Shown here in pieces: positions 50,999 to 60,287 of a DNA stretch of 64,000 nt. The stretch lies in assembly GCA_045538755.1 (NCBI GenBank), contig JAZQEC010000041.1:62001-126000 (forward strand), written 5' to 3'. The notes beneath the pieces are model-generated. The model had not been told where the DNA came from and made no database searches. It was given only the letters and a program-made list of their open reading frames with translations. The translations under genes and the position numbers were made by a program. This DNA comes from UBA1738 sp045538755 (GTDB lineage Bacteria > Bacillota > Clostridia > UBA1381). Numbering within the stretch: the stretch's first letter is position 1; each line of letters opens with the position of its first letter.

Positions 50999-53455
50999 TT
51001 ATTTAATAGGTTTTAGGTTCCAAATGTCTTTGTTGTAATCAGCGATTGTACGGTCTGATGAGAAGAATCCGCTGGAAGCTGTATTCATAATTGCTTTGTG
51101 CCACCAGGTGGCCTTATCATTGTAGTCTTTTGAAATTCTGTCGTGAGTCTGGCAATATGCTTCAAAATCACGAAGAACCATATATGTGTCAGGATAACCA
51201 TAGTCACCAAAGAGAAGTGTCTGATAAAGGTCACGGAAAATCTGTGTGTTTTCCGGCTCAATTTCGCCTGAAATAAGCTGGTCAAGAGCCTTTCTTAAAA
51301 CACTGTTTGTTGAGTAGATTGTCTTAACCTCGTCAGAGTTATTGAATTTTAGACGTGCTGCAACCTCATCAGCCTTTAAACCGAAGATATAAATGTTATC
51401 TTCGCCAACCTGCTCAAGCATTTCAACATTAGCACCGTCGAGTGTTCCTATTGTAACAGCACCGTTTAGCATAAACTTCATATTACCTGTACCTGAAGCT
51501 TCTTTTCCTGCAGTTGAAATCTGTTCTGAAACATCAGCTGCAACAACAAGCTTCTCAGCAATGGAAACACCGTAGTTTTCAAGGAATACAACCTTTATTT
51601 TGCCATTAATTCTCGGATCGTTGTTAATTTTTTCACCAACAGAGTTAATCAGCTTGATTATAAGCTTTGCTCTTTTATAACCCGGAGCTGCTTTTGCGCC
51701 GAAGATATATGTTTTCGGTGTGTATTCTGTGTTAGGGTTTTCGATAAGCATATTGTAGTCAGCAAGAATGTGAAGAATATTTAAAAGCTGACGCTTATAT
51801 TCATGCAGACGCTTTGCCTGAACATCAAAGATTGAATCAGGGTTAATGTCAATACCATTATGCTCCTTGATATATTTTGCAAGCTTAACTTTGTTATCGT
51901 GCTTAATTTTAGCAAAAGCTGTCTGGAATTCCTTATCATCAGCATACTTTTTGAGCTTTTCAAGCTGTTTGTAGTCTTTAATCCATCCTTTGCCAATTTT
52001 TGATGAAATAAGTTCAGTTAAAGCAGGATTAGCATTTGCAATCCAGCGACGGAATGTGATACCGTTCGTAATTGCGTGGAAACGCTTTGTATCAAGACGG
52101 TAGTAATCTGCAAAAATATCGCTTGTGAGTATTTTTGTATGAAGTCCAGAAACACCATTAACTGCAAAGCAGGTAGCAAGACAGAGGTTAGCCATAAATA
52201 CCTGATTGTCAGAAATAATTGACATCCATTTTTGCTTACCCCAGTCATCAGGATAAACTTCCTGAAGGTTTATCATAAGTCTGCGGTTGATTTCTTCTAC
52301 AATCATAGAAATTCTTGGCAGAATACGCTTAAACATATCAAGCGGCCATTTTTCAAGAGCTTCGCTCATAACAGTGTGGTTTGTGTATGCAAAGGTACGT
52401 CTTGTAATGTCCCATGCTTCGTCCCAGCCGAGTCCCTTGTCATCAATTAAAAGACGCATAAGTTCAGGGATTGCAAGGGTAGGGTGGGTGTCGTTGATGT
52501 GAATAACAGCCTTTTCTGGAAGATTGTGCCAGTCATAACCGTAGCGATTTTCATATTCCTTTAAAATCCACTGAAGAGTTGCAGATACAAGGAAATACTG
52601 CTGCTTTAAGCGGAGTTCTTTACCTTCTGTATGATTATCTTCAGGATATAAAACCTTTGAAATAAGCTCTGCAAGCTGTCTTTCTTCTGTTGAACGGATA
52701 TAGTTACCGCTATTGAATTCCTGCATATTCATAACATCAGGTGCCTTTGCTGACCAAAGACGAAGCTTATTTACGATTTTGGAATCATATCCTACAAGAG
52801 GAACATCGTAAGGCATAGCGATAATTGTATGTTCATTTTCATAACGGAAAGAAAAGTGCCCGTCAGTCCAGTCTGTATGAACTTGACCGCCGAATTTTAC
52901 GGTCACAGATTCTTCAGGACGTGCGATTTCCCAGGCATTACCATTTTCAAGCCATGTGTCCGGAAGCTCTGTCTGGTATCCGTCAACAATCTTTTGACGG
53001 AAAAGTCCATATTCGTAACGGATTGTACAGCCGTAAGCTGGCAAATCCATAGTTGTTAAAGAGTCCATAAAGCAGGCAGCAAGACGGCCTAAACCACCGT
53101 TACCAAGACCGGCATCGTTTTCAATCTCAACAATGTCAGAAAGTTCGTATCCGAGAGCCTTTAATGCGTTAACATAAGTTTCTGTCTGCATAAGGTTCAA
53201 GACGTTTGAAGCCAAAAGTCTTCCCATTAAAAATTCGAATGAGAGGTAATAAAGCTTCTTTGAACCTTCTTTTTTTACCTGCTTGTGCGAACTTGCCCAG
53301 CGAGCCATAATCTGGTCACGTGCAGTTAAAGCACAGGCTGTGTACACCATTTTAGGAGTTGCATCTTCTAAAGTTTTTCCGAAATGTCTTGAAAGTTTTC
53401 CTTCAATTTCGTTTTTGAGTTCTGTTTCGCTTGCATTGAGTTTGATTTTTTCCAT
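50999..53455 (-). CDS. glgP: Glycogen/maltodextrin phosphorylase
   Basis: The 818-residue GT35 enzyme releases glucose 1-phosphate from alpha-1,4-glucan. Motifs: YYLSFEFLMGRLL, GNGGLGRLAACFMDS, NDTHPTLAIPELMR, and the PLP site EASGTGNMKFMLNGAVTIGTLDGANVE with its Lys. The ATG at 53455 after GAAAGGAAT is preferred to an upstream TTG. It lies 63 bp after glgA. Confidence 0.97.
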   Translation of the reverse strand: MEKIKLNASETELKNEIEGKLSRHFGKTLEDATPKMVYTACALTARDQIMARWASSHKQVKKEGSKKLYYLSFEFLMGRLLASNVLNLMQTETYVNALKALGYELSDIVEIENDAGLGNGGLGRLAACFMDSLTTMDLPAYGCTIRYEYGLFRQKIVDGYQTELPDTWLENGNAWEIARPEESVTVKFGGQVHTDWTDGHFSFRYENEHTIIAMPYDVPLVGYDSKIVNKLRLWSAKAPDVMNMQEFNSGNYIRSTEERQLAELISKVLYPEDNHTEGKELRLKQQYFLVSATLQWILKEYENRYGYDWHNLPEKAVIHINDTHPTLAIPELMRLLIDDKGLGWDEAWDITRRTFAYTNHTVMSEALEKWPLDMFKRILPRISMIVEEINRRLMINLQEVYPDDWGKQKWMSIISDNQVFMANLCLATCFAVNGVSGLHTKILTSDIFADYYRLDTKRFHAITNGITFRRWIANANPALTELISSKIGKGWIKDYKQLEKLKKYADDKEFQTAFAKIKHDNKVKLAKYIKEHNGIDINPDSIFDVQAKRLHEYKRQLLNILHILADYNMLIENPNTEYTPKTYIFGAKAAPGYKRAKLIIKLINSVGEKINNDPRINGKIKVVFLENYGVSIAEKLVVAADVSEQISTAGKEASGTGNMKFMLNGAVTIGTLDGANVEMLEQVGEDNIYIFGLKADEVAARLKFNNSDEVKTIYSTNSVLRKALDQLISGEIEPENTQIFRDLYQTLLFGDYGYPDTYMVLRDFEAYCQTHDRISKDYNDKATWWHKAIMNTASSGFFSSDRTIADYNKDIWNLKPIK

Positions 53456-53518
53456 TTTATGATAGATTCCTTTCAATAATTGGATTACATGCCGGATATT
53501 CCGGGAATTACGTTAAGA

Positions 53519-55363
53519 CTAAGCCTTTTTGGAAGTAGTCTTTTTTGTAGTTTTTTTAGCTTCTGTCTTTTTGGCAGTAGTTTTTTCGGTTTTAGCTTCT
53601 GCCTTTTTGGCAGTAGTTTTTGTTGATTTTTTTGCTGTTTCAGATTTTTTTGCAGGTGCTTTTTTAGAAGCTTCCGCTTTTTTCTGTTTTGGAACAGTCT
53701 TTTCGATTTCAGCGGTGATTTCTGCAACATTTTTTGTTTTGTCACTGTCGGTCATTGTCTTTAAAACTTCTTTGTCTTTTTTGACAGTCTCTGCTGCCCA
53801 GCTTGCTTCTGCCGCATCAACATCTGCCTTTATATTTGCTTCAAATGAAGATTCTTTTTTCGCAGGCTTTTTAGCTGCTTTTTTTGGAGTAGGTTCCTTT
53901 TCCAAAATAGATGTCTCTTTTGCAGAAATTCCTGTGATGCCTTCATATAAAGCAATATATTTATCAGCTGAGACTTCCCAAGAGAAGTCTTCGTTCATTG
54001 CATTTTTAACAATTTTGTTCCACGCAGTTGGGTTGTCATAATATGTGCGCATTGCATAGTTTATAACGTGCATCATATCGTCTGCATTGTATGAACCAAA
54101 TGAGAACCCTGTACCTTCGCCTGTATATTCATTGTACGGCTTTACCGTATCTGCAAGGCCGCCTGTTTCACGGACGATAGGAAGTGTGCCATAGCGCATC
54201 GAAATAAGCTGCGAAAGTCCGCAAGGCTCGAACTGTGACGGCATTAAAAACGCATCACAGGCAGCATAAATCTTGTGTGACATTTCGTTTGAGAAATAAA
54301 TGTTCGCTGAAACTCTATCAGGATATTTCCATGCAAAGTGGCGGAACATATTTTCATAATTCTCATCGCCTGTTCCAAGTACAACAATCTGGTAAGCACC
54401 TTCGCACAACTGTTCCATGGCATAAGCGATTAGGTCAAAGCCTTTTTGGTCGGTAAGTCTGGATACGATACCAACCATAAACTTATTTTCATCAACAGGT
54501 AAGTTGAGTTCCTTTTGAAGTTCAGTTTTGTTTATTTTTTTGTTTTTTAGACTTCTTGCTGTGTAGTTTTTATAAATAAAAGTGTCAGTTTTCGGGTCCC
54601 AGTCATCGGATATTCCGTTGACGATTCCTAAAAGGTCACCACGTCTTGCAGATAAAAGTCCGTCCAAACCTTCGCCGTATGCTTGAGAAGTAATTTCGTT
54701 TGCATACGTTTCGGAAACTGTGGTAATCTTGTTTGCATAAACAAGACCGCCCTTTAAAAGGTTTGCGTCCTTATAGTATTCGAGCTTATCGCCAGTGAAA
54801 TAATAATCGCTGATACCCATTGCGTCTTTGATTTTGTCAAAATCCCATCTTCCTTGGAAGCGGAGATTGTGAATTGTCATAACAGTCTTGATACCTCTGT
54901 AAAACGGATTATCATAAAAGGTATCTAAAAAGACAGGAATAGCCGCTGTCTGCCAGTCGTTACAGTTTATAACGTCAGGGCGAAAACCCAGTGTTGGCAG
55001 AAGTGATAGCACTGCCTTTGAGAAAAAAATGAATTTTTCGCAATCTAAATGAATGTAGTCGTACGGTTTATCACCGTTAAAGTAATATTCATTATCTACA
55101 AAATAGTATGTAGTGCCTTTCCAATCCATTTCAAAAACACCGCAATACTGTTTTCGCCAACCCATATCAATGTAAATATGGTCAATGTATTTCATCATAT
55201 CCTTGTATTTTTGTTCTATACACCTGTATAGAGGTAAAATTACTCTTGAGTCTACGCCTTTTTGTTTTAACGTAACAGGAAGAGAGCCTGCCACGTCACC
55301 AAGACCGCCTGTTTTTACAAAAGGAGCGGCTTCTGATGCTGCATATAAGAGATTCACATTCAT
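53519..55363 (-). CDS. glgA: Glycogen synthase with a Lys/Ala-rich histone-H1-like tail
   Basis: Residues 1 to about 477 are a full GT5 glycogen synthase: KTGGLGDVAGSLP ADP-glucose loop, NDWQTAAIPVFL, GIVSRLTDQKGFD, and PSQFEPCGLSQLISMRYGT with the catalytic Glu. About 137 extra residues follow: a PKKAAKKPAKKE stretch, an acidic segment (about 500-550), and a KKAEAKTEKTTAKKTEAKK-type low-complexity tail to the end. The usual family length is about 475-480. The frame is uninterrupted, and base composition in the tail reflects Lys/Ala/Thr codons. First gene of the glycogen operon, with AAAGGTGG as ribosome site. Confidence 0.95.
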   Translation of the reverse strand: MNVNLLYAASEAAPFVKTGGLGDVAGSLPVTLKQKGVDSRVILPLYRCIEQKYKDMMKYIDHIYIDMGWRKQYCGVFEMDWKGTTYYFVDNEYYFNGDKPYDYIHLDCEKFIFFSKAVLSLLPTLGFRPDVINCNDWQTAAIPVFLDTFYDNPFYRGIKTVMTIHNLRFQGRWDFDKIKDAMGISDYYFTGDKLEYYKDANLLKGGLVYANKITTVSETYANEITSQAYGEGLDGLLSARRGDLLGIVNGISDDWDPKTDTFIYKNYTARSLKNKKINKTELQKELNLPVDENKFMVGIVSRLTDQKGFDLIAYAMEQLCEGAYQIVVLGTGDENYENMFRHFAWKYPDRVSANIYFSNEMSHKIYAACDAFLMPSQFEPCGLSQLISMRYGTLPIVRETGGLADTVKPYNEYTGEGTGFSFGSYNADDMMHVINYAMRTYYDNPTAWNKIVKNAMNEDFSWEVSADKYIALYEGITGISAKETSILEKEPTPKKAAKKPAKKESSFEANIKADVDAAEASWAAETVKKDKEVLKTMTDSDKTKNVAEITAEIEKTVPKQKKAEASKKAPAKKSETAKKSTKTTAKKAEAKTEKTTAKKTEAKKTTKKTTSKKA

Positions 55364-55383
55364 TCCACCTTTCTATATATAAT

Positions 55384-55412
55384 ATCATACAACAAAAAGA
55401 ACTGTTTGTCAA
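55384..55412 (-). promoter_or_regulatory. Sigma-A promoter of glgA-glgP operon
   Basis: TTGACA, 17 bp, TATGAT on the minus strand. Confidence 0.8.
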
Positions 55413-55490
55413 ACAAGTAGCGCATTTTTATCATTTCGCTTTTTAACAAAAATTAAACATTTTATGCGTTATTTTTTATTAGAATTTACA

Positions 55491-55519
55491 TTGACAACCA
55501 TTAAATGAAATGTTAAAGT
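55491..55519 (+). promoter_or_regulatory. Probable promoter of feoA-feoB-dus
   Basis: TTGACA, 17 bp, TAAAGT. A better -10 (TATAAT, 55519-55524) lies 5 bases further but would give a 22-bp spacer. No clear Fur box was found. Confidence 0.55.
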
Positions 55520-55545
55520 ATAATATAGTAAAGGAATGGTGAGAA

Positions 55546-55773
55546 ATGAGATTATCTGAAGGAACAAAAGGAAATCACTATGAAGTAAAAGAAATCAGAC
55601 TTGATGCAGCGGTAGTTCGTAGACTGCAGACTCTCGGAATGACGCATGGCTCGAAAGTGAAAGTTTTAAATCTTAAAAGATCAGGGCCGATGATTGTAAA
55701 TATAAGAGGAACCCGATTTGCCCTTGGTAGAAACTTTTGTGAGGAGATTTTTGTTGAGGAGGAAGACTTATGA
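55546..55773 (+). CDS. feoA: Ferrous iron transport protein A
   Basis: The 75-residue SH3-like cytoplasmic protein has VRRLQTLGMTHGSKVKVL and GPMIVNIRGTRFALGRNFCEEI. It modulates FeoB. The stop overlaps the feoB ATG by 4 bp. Confidence 0.95.
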   Translation: MRLSEGTKGNHYEVKEIRLDAAVVRRLQTLGMTHGSKVKVLNLKRSGPMIVNIRGTRFALGRNFCEEIFVEEEDL

Positions 55774-57860
55774 GTGACTTAAATATTGCATTTATAGGAA
55801 ATCCGAATTGCGGAAAAACCACTCTTTTTAACGCATATACCGGTGCGAATTTAAAAGTGGCAAACTGGCCGGGTGTTACTGTTGAAAAAATTGAGGGTAA
55901 ATTAAAGTATCGGAGCAATGTGTATAAATTGGTAGACCTTCCGGGAATTTACTCTTTATCATCATACACAATGGAAGAAAAGCTATCACGTGAATACATA
56001 TTGGGAAGTGATGTTGATGTTATTATTGATGTTGCTGATGCATCAAGCCTGGAGAGAAATCTTTATCTTACACTTCAGCTTATAGAGCTTGGCAAGCCTG
56101 TTGTTTTGGCTCTTAATATGATGGACATCGTGGAAGAACGTGGAATGGAAATTGATATGCACAGACTTCCTGAAATGTTGGGAATTCCTGTTGTTCCAGT
56201 ATCTGCAAGAAAGAGGACAGGACTTGACATTTTGATGCACGCAGTTGAACATCACGCAGGAAGACCGCACGATATCACAGAACATCATCATCACGAATTG
56301 CCGGTGAGAGAGCATTTTGACGATGCGGATGCTGTGGAAAGAAAGTTTAATTCAAATGTAACTTTAACCTCAAAACATCACCGTTATGCAATGGTTTATT
56401 CTGACGAAATTGAAGAAAAGATTGACCTGATTATTGCAATGCTCAGGCGCAAATACCCTGAAATGAAAAATTACAGGTGGCACGCAATAAAGCATTTAGA
56501 GTATGATGAAGCTGTAACGGAGGCATATCCGCTTGATTTAAGAGGAATTGTGGACGAAAGCTATGAATCAAGGATAATCAATGAAAAATACGATTTTATA
56601 GAGGAAATAATTAAAGAAGTACTTGTGAATAAGGACAAAAAAAGTGCTGTTACAGATAAGGCGGATGCGGTCTTGACGCATAGTATATGGGGTGTGCCTG
56701 TTTTTCTTCTTATAATGGCACTGGTGTTTTTCCTGACATTTACAGTTGGAGACTGGCTTAAAGGATTTTTTGAAAGTTGGCTTGAAAGCTTTTCATACGG
56801 AGTTTCGGGACTTTTAGGCTCGCTTGGAGCAAGTGATGTCCTTAAATCACTTGTGGTTGATGGAGTAATTGCGGGTGTTGGCGGAATACTTACATTTCTT
56901 CCCAATATTTTTATACTGTTTCTTGCACTTGCATTTTTAGAGGATAGTGGCTATATGTCCCGTGTTGCTTATGTTATGGACGGAATAATGGGCAAGCTCG
57001 GACTTTCGGGGCGTGCGTTTATACCAATGCTTTTGGGATTTGGCTGCACGGTTCCTGCTGTAATGGCATCGAGAACCCTTGAAGACACACATGACCGAAA
57101 CCGTACAATACTGATTACACCGTTTATGTCGTGCAGTGCAAAGCTTCCTGTTTACGTGATGCTTTCTAATATATTTTTCGGAAAATTTGCTATGCTTGCT
57201 GCATATTCAATGTACCTTATAGGTTTTGTTATTGCACTTTTAACAGCATTTATAATTTCACGATGTGATAAACAAAAAAGCTCAAACGGATTAATGATTG
57301 AGCTTCCTGAATATAAAACACCGAATGCAAGAACTATTGCAATTTATGTTTGGGAAAAGGTCAAGGATTATTTATCAAAAGCAGGAACAACGATATTTTT
57401 GGCGTCGGTTGCTCTGTGGGTTATATTGAATTTCGGAGTCGGCGGAATGGTTGATGATATGTCAGAAAGCTTTGGCGCAATTATAGGGAAATGGCTTGTG
57501 CCAATAATGGGCTGTGCAGGTTTGGGTCAATGGCAGCTTGTGGTTTCGCTGATTTCCGGTATTGCGGCAAAAGAAGTTGTAGTTTCGAGTATGGCTGTAC
57601 TTTACGGAATAGGTAATATATCATCTGGTGAAGGTATGTTAAAACTTTCAAAGCTTTTGACGGCAAGTGGATTCACAGCACTCAATGCATATTCAATGAT
57701 GCTCTTTTGCTTGCTTTATATTCCTTGTATAGCCAGTATAATCACAATAAAAAAAGAAACAAATTCATGGAAAATGACAGTGCTTGCACTTGCTATGCAA
57801 CTTGGGCTTGCTTGGGGAATATCAACACTGTTTTATCAGGTTGGAAGGATGATTTTTTGA
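55770..57860 (+). CDS. feoB: Ferrous iron transporter B
   Basis: The 696-residue protein has an N-terminal G domain (GNPNCGKTTLFNAYTG, DLPGIYSL, NMMD), a guanine dissociation-inhibitor-like helical part with a His-rich stretch (HHAGRPHDITEHHHHE, about 155-175), and a membrane domain with Gate motifs (GFGCTVPAVMASRT, SCSAKLPVYV). The His cluster in the soluble part may bind metal. It imports Fe(II) under anaerobic conditions. Its stop overlaps the dus start. Confidence 0.97.
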   Translation: MSDLNIAFIGNPNCGKTTLFNAYTGANLKVANWPGVTVEKIEGKLKYRSNVYKLVDLPGIYSLSSYTMEEKLSREYILGSDVDVIIDVADASSLERNLYLTLQLIELGKPVVLALNMMDIVEERGMEIDMHRLPEMLGIPVVPVSARKRTGLDILMHAVEHHAGRPHDITEHHHHELPVREHFDDADAVERKFNSNVTLTSKHHRYAMVYSDEIEEKIDLIIAMLRRKYPEMKNYRWHAIKHLEYDEAVTEAYPLDLRGIVDESYESRIINEKYDFIEEIIKEVLVNKDKKSAVTDKADAVLTHSIWGVPVFLLIMALVFFLTFTVGDWLKGFFESWLESFSYGVSGLLGSLGASDVLKSLVVDGVIAGVGGILTFLPNIFILFLALAFLEDSGYMSRVAYVMDGIMGKLGLSGRAFIPMLLGFGCTVPAVMASRTLEDTHDRNRTILITPFMSCSAKLPVYVMLSNIFFGKFAMLAAYSMYLIGFVIALLTAFIISRCDKQKSSNGLMIELPEYKTPNARTIAIYVWEKVKDYLSKAGTTIFLASVALWVILNFGVGGMVDDMSESFGAIIGKWLVPIMGCAGLGQWQLVVSLISGIAAKEVVVSSMAVLYGIGNISSGEGMLKLSKLLTASGFTALNAYSMMLFCLLYIPCIASIITIKKETNSWKMTVLALAMQLGLAWGISTLFYQVGRMIF

Positions 57861-58801
57861 TTAGCAAGATACATTTAGCGCCTATGGCAGGCGTTACAGA
57901 TTTGCCGTTTCGTCTTATATGTAAAAGTTATGGTGCAGACGGTCTTACAACAGAGATGGTAAGCGCAAAAGGGATTTATTATAAAGATAAAAAAACAGCA
58001 TCGCTTATGAGACTTGATGAACGTGAAAAACCTGCTTCGATACAAATTTTTGGCTCAGAACCGGAAATTATGGCGGAAATTGCGCCGATTGTTGAGTCTT
58101 TCGGAGCGGCATGTATAGATATAAATATGGGTTGTCCTATGCCTAAAATTGTAAATAACGGCGATGGAAGTGCACTTATGAAAAATCCTGCTTTAGCAGG
58201 AAAAATTGTAAGAGCTGTTTGTGATGTTGTGAAAATCCCTGTAACTGTTAAAATCCGAAAGGGTTGGGATACAGATACAGCAGCGGAATTTGCTAAGGTT
58301 TTGGAAGCAAACGGTGCAGCAGCAGTCGCCGTGCACGGACGATTAAGAGAACAGTTTTATCAGGGTACTGCTGACTGGAACACAATAAAGGAAGTAAAAG
58401 AAGCTGTTAGGATACCTGTTATCGGAAACGGTGATATTTTCAGCGGTGAAGATGCAAAACGAATGCTGGAATATACAGGCTGTGACGGAGTTATGGTAGG
58501 CAGAGGTGCAGAAGGAAATCCGTTTATATTCAGACAGATAAAAGAATATATGGAAAGCGGAAAAGTTACGTATTATCCAACTTATGAAGAAAGAATAAAA
58601 CAGGCAATTTCTCATACAAAAATGCTTTGTGAGGAAAAAGGCGAAAAACGAGGGACTGTTGAAGCACGTAAGCATATCGCGTGGTATATAAAAGGTATTC
58701 CACATTCAGCAGAGCTTAAAACAAAGGTTTTCACGACAGCATACTTGCCTGAAATTGTCGAATTATTGGAAAATGCAATAAAAATGATTGACAGAAAATG
58801 A
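57857..58801 (+). CDS. tRNA-dihydrouridine synthase
   Basis: The 314-residue FMN enzyme reduces uridines in tRNA. It begins ISKIHLAPMAGVTDLPFRLI after an initiating TTG; NMGCPMPKIVNNGDGSAL has the catalytic Cys, then KIRKGW, VHGRLREQ, GNGDIFS and VGRGAEGNP. The TTG overlaps the feoB TGA by 4 bp and follows GGAAGGATG, so starts further inside feoB are unlikely. DusB-like by sequence and common in Firmicutes. Confidence 0.93.
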   Translation: MISKIHLAPMAGVTDLPFRLICKSYGADGLTTEMVSAKGIYYKDKKTASLMRLDEREKPASIQIFGSEPEIMAEIAPIVESFGAACIDINMGCPMPKIVNNGDGSALMKNPALAGKIVRAVCDVVKIPVTVKIRKGWDTDTAAEFAKVLEANGAAAVAVHGRLREQFYQGTADWNTIKEVKEAVRIPVIGNGDIFSGEDAKRMLEYTGCDGVMVGRGAEGNPFIFRQIKEYMESGKVTYYPTYEERIKQAISHTKMLCEEKGEKRGTVEARKHIAWYIKGIPHSAELKTKVFTTAYLPEIVELLENAIKMIDRK

Positions 58802-58819
58802 AAAACTAAAAAATGTCTA

Positions 58820-58848
58820 TTGATTATTTTTTGAAATGATGATATAAT
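58820..58848 (+). promoter_or_regulatory. Sigma-A promoter of a non-coding unit
   Basis: TTGATT, 17 bp, TATAAT. No gene follows on this strand before the terminator at 59222-59262 and the converging Gx gene. Confidence 0.8.
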
Positions 58849-58854
58849 GCTTTA

Positions 58855-59262
58855 TACGATATTTGAAACAAACCTAATGATATCTAAAAGAAAAATTTGA
58901 TATATTACTATGTTAAGACAGCTTGGTAAGACAGAAATGAAAATATTGAAGTTCCTTTTCTTTTACCAAGATTATAATTGCGTCTGTTTTAGGCGGGGCA
59001 TCTAAAGTAAAAATCAGTACTGGATAATAATTTTGGTCTCCCAATTCAGACTAAAAGCTGTCAGTGTTATCTAAGGGATAGGTATGGTAATAATAACAGA
59101 AGCTTTGTTTATGCAAAGATCCCTACCTTTTGTTATTGACCCCGATGCCAAGGCCTATTATTGAATTTTACACAAGATGTTTCGCCCAAAGCGGACGCAG
59201 TTTATTATAAAAATAATAAAGAACGTCAGCACATTTTAAATTAAAATGTTGCAGGCGTTTTT
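58855..59262 (+). ncRNA. Candidate structured non-coding RNA of about 400 nt (unknown family)
   Basis: The segment runs from a sigma-A promoter to an intrinsic terminator without a convincing reading frame. Visible pairings: CTTGGTAA (58922-58929) with TTACCAAG (58963-58970); a long-range stem GCGTCTG (58980-58986) with CGGACGC (59192-59198), continued by GGCG/CGCC (58992-58995 with 59183-59186) and CATCT/AGATG (58999-59003 with 59175-59179); hairpin TTTTGGTCT/AGACTAAAA (59031-59056); hairpin CTTTG/CAAAG (59103-59118); and a pseudoknot made by AGGGAT (59074-59079) with ATCCCT (59119-59124) crossing AATAACA (59092-59098) with TGTTATT (59131-59137). Signature sequences of RNase P RNA, tmRNA and SRP RNA are absent. 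I do not recognise the family. Confidence 0.62.
59222..59262 (+). terminator. Terminator of the non-coding unit
   Basis: AACG/CGTT and GC/GC flank an ACATTTTAA/AAAATGT stem, followed by six T residues. Confidence 0.8.
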
Positions 59263-59292
59263 TATTCAAACAGAATAAAGCTTTGCACGTTA

Positions 59293-59323
59293 AAAAAGGA
59301 CGAACATCAATGTTCGTCCTTTT
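59293..59323. terminator. Terminator of the NusG-II/Gx genes
   Basis: AAAAGGACGAACAT pairs perfectly with ATGTTCGTCCTTTT over two bases. It overlaps the stop codon of the Gx gene by two bases. Confidence 0.9.
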
Positions 59324-59813
59324 AAAGTACAAATTTTTCAAGTCTTGAAATTATTATTTTACTTACAATTCCTGTTATAAAGCCAAAGACAAGCCCTGAC
59401 AATAAAAGTACAGGAAAATAATAAATTACAGAAACGGTTTTTAGAACAATGCCTGCAACTAAAAGCTGACCTATGTTATGAGAAATTCCGCCAATCATAC
59501 TTATCCCGACAATACTGAAATTTAATTTTCGGCAGCAAATCATCGCGGATATGCTGAAAACACCGCCACAAAAAGAATATAGAAGTACATTCATACCGGA
59601 AAACAAAAGGGAGGTTGCCAAAACCTTGATGATCATTATAAAGTATGCAGTCATTTTATCTGTCTGGTACAGAGCTAAAAGAATTACTATATTTGAAATA
59701 CCCAATTTTATTCCGGGAATTGCCGCAAATGCCGGAAAAAGCCCTTCGATATAGCCAAAGACTATGGCAAGAGCAGACAAAAGCGAAATATATGCAATTT
59801 TTTTGTTCTTCAT
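59322..59813 (-). CDS. Gx transporter family membrane protein (often annotated heptaprenyl diphosphate synthase component I)
   Basis: The 163-residue protein has five or six hydrophobic segments (KIAYISLLSALAIVFGYIEGLFP at the start, IPGIKLGISNIVILLAL, GGVFSISAM, SHNIGQLLVAGIVL). The family is usually next to NusG-domain-II and FMN-binding proteins in Clostridia; the prenyl synthase name comes from a distant match and is doubtful. It overlaps the previous gene by one base. A quinone/flavin-related membrane role is plausible; activity is not shown. Confidence 0.82.
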   Translation of the reverse strand: MKNKKIAYISLLSALAIVFGYIEGLFPAFAAIPGIKLGISNIVILLALYQTDKMTAYFIMIIKVLATSLLFSGMNVLLYSFCGGVFSISAMICCRKLNFSIVGISMIGGISHNIGQLLVAGIVLKTVSVIYYFPVLLLSGLVFGFITGIVSKIIISRLEKFVL

Positions 59814-60163
59814 TATTTCACCACCGCATCAATTTCGGATTTTTTAGTTACCTCAATAACAATTTTGTTAGGTAGGCATATTATTTTTTCGGAACTGTCA
59901 GAAATTTTTCCGTGACGTATGCAAAGCTTGTCGGGACACGTTGCGGAAGTCATATAAATTTCTCCGTTTTCTATTACTGCTGCATTTGTACCATTTATGT
60001 CTATTTTAGAATTTTCCGAAAGTTTCTTTTCACAATAAATTTCGCCGTTTACGGTAATTATTGCAGTATCACCGCTTTTGGAAAACAGTGATATAATTAA
60101 GTAAAGAACAATGCTTATAAATACCACAAAAAAGATAAGCAGACAGTCGTTTTTTTTCATCAT
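59813..60163 (-). CDS. NusG domain II-containing membrane-anchored protein
   Basis: The 116-residue protein has an N-terminal membrane anchor (CLLIFFVVFISIVLYLIISLF) and an extracytoplasmic beta domain (ITVNGEIYCEKKL, ICLPNKIVIEV) with a Cys pair in SATCPDKLCIRHG. The CPDKxCxxxG motif is typical of this family. It is not a transcription factor. The start follows GAGGG by eight bases, with a second ATG adjacent. Probably functions with the Gx protein. Confidence 0.85.
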   Translation of the reverse strand: MMKKNDCLLIFFVVFISIVLYLIISLFSKSGDTAIITVNGEIYCEKKLSENSKIDINGTNAAVIENGEIYMTSATCPDKLCIRHGKISDSSEKIICLPNKIVIEVTKKSEIDAVVK

Positions 60164-60287
60164 AAATATTACCCTCATTGTTTACAATAATTTCATAATT
60201 AGTTCATATCAGTGACATAATACCGTGTTATTATGAATGTGTAAGTTGAAAAACTTACAAAATACCTTCCCCTTAATATTTTTATGT

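Noticed and set aside
53529..54041. Phe/Ala/Val-rich frame on the plus strand opposite the glgA tail
   Set aside because: It is the antisense shadow of Lys/Ala/Thr codons, without a ribosome site.
58910..59005. Short frame of about 31 codons starting ATG TTA AGA CAG inside the non-coding unit
   Set aside because: No ribosome site, and the frame overlaps two predicted RNA helices. Non-coding interpretation is favoured.
59222..59330. Adjacent hairpins as an attC/integron-like or REP element
   Set aside because: They differ in sequence and each ends in its own T tract, as expected for two convergent terminators.
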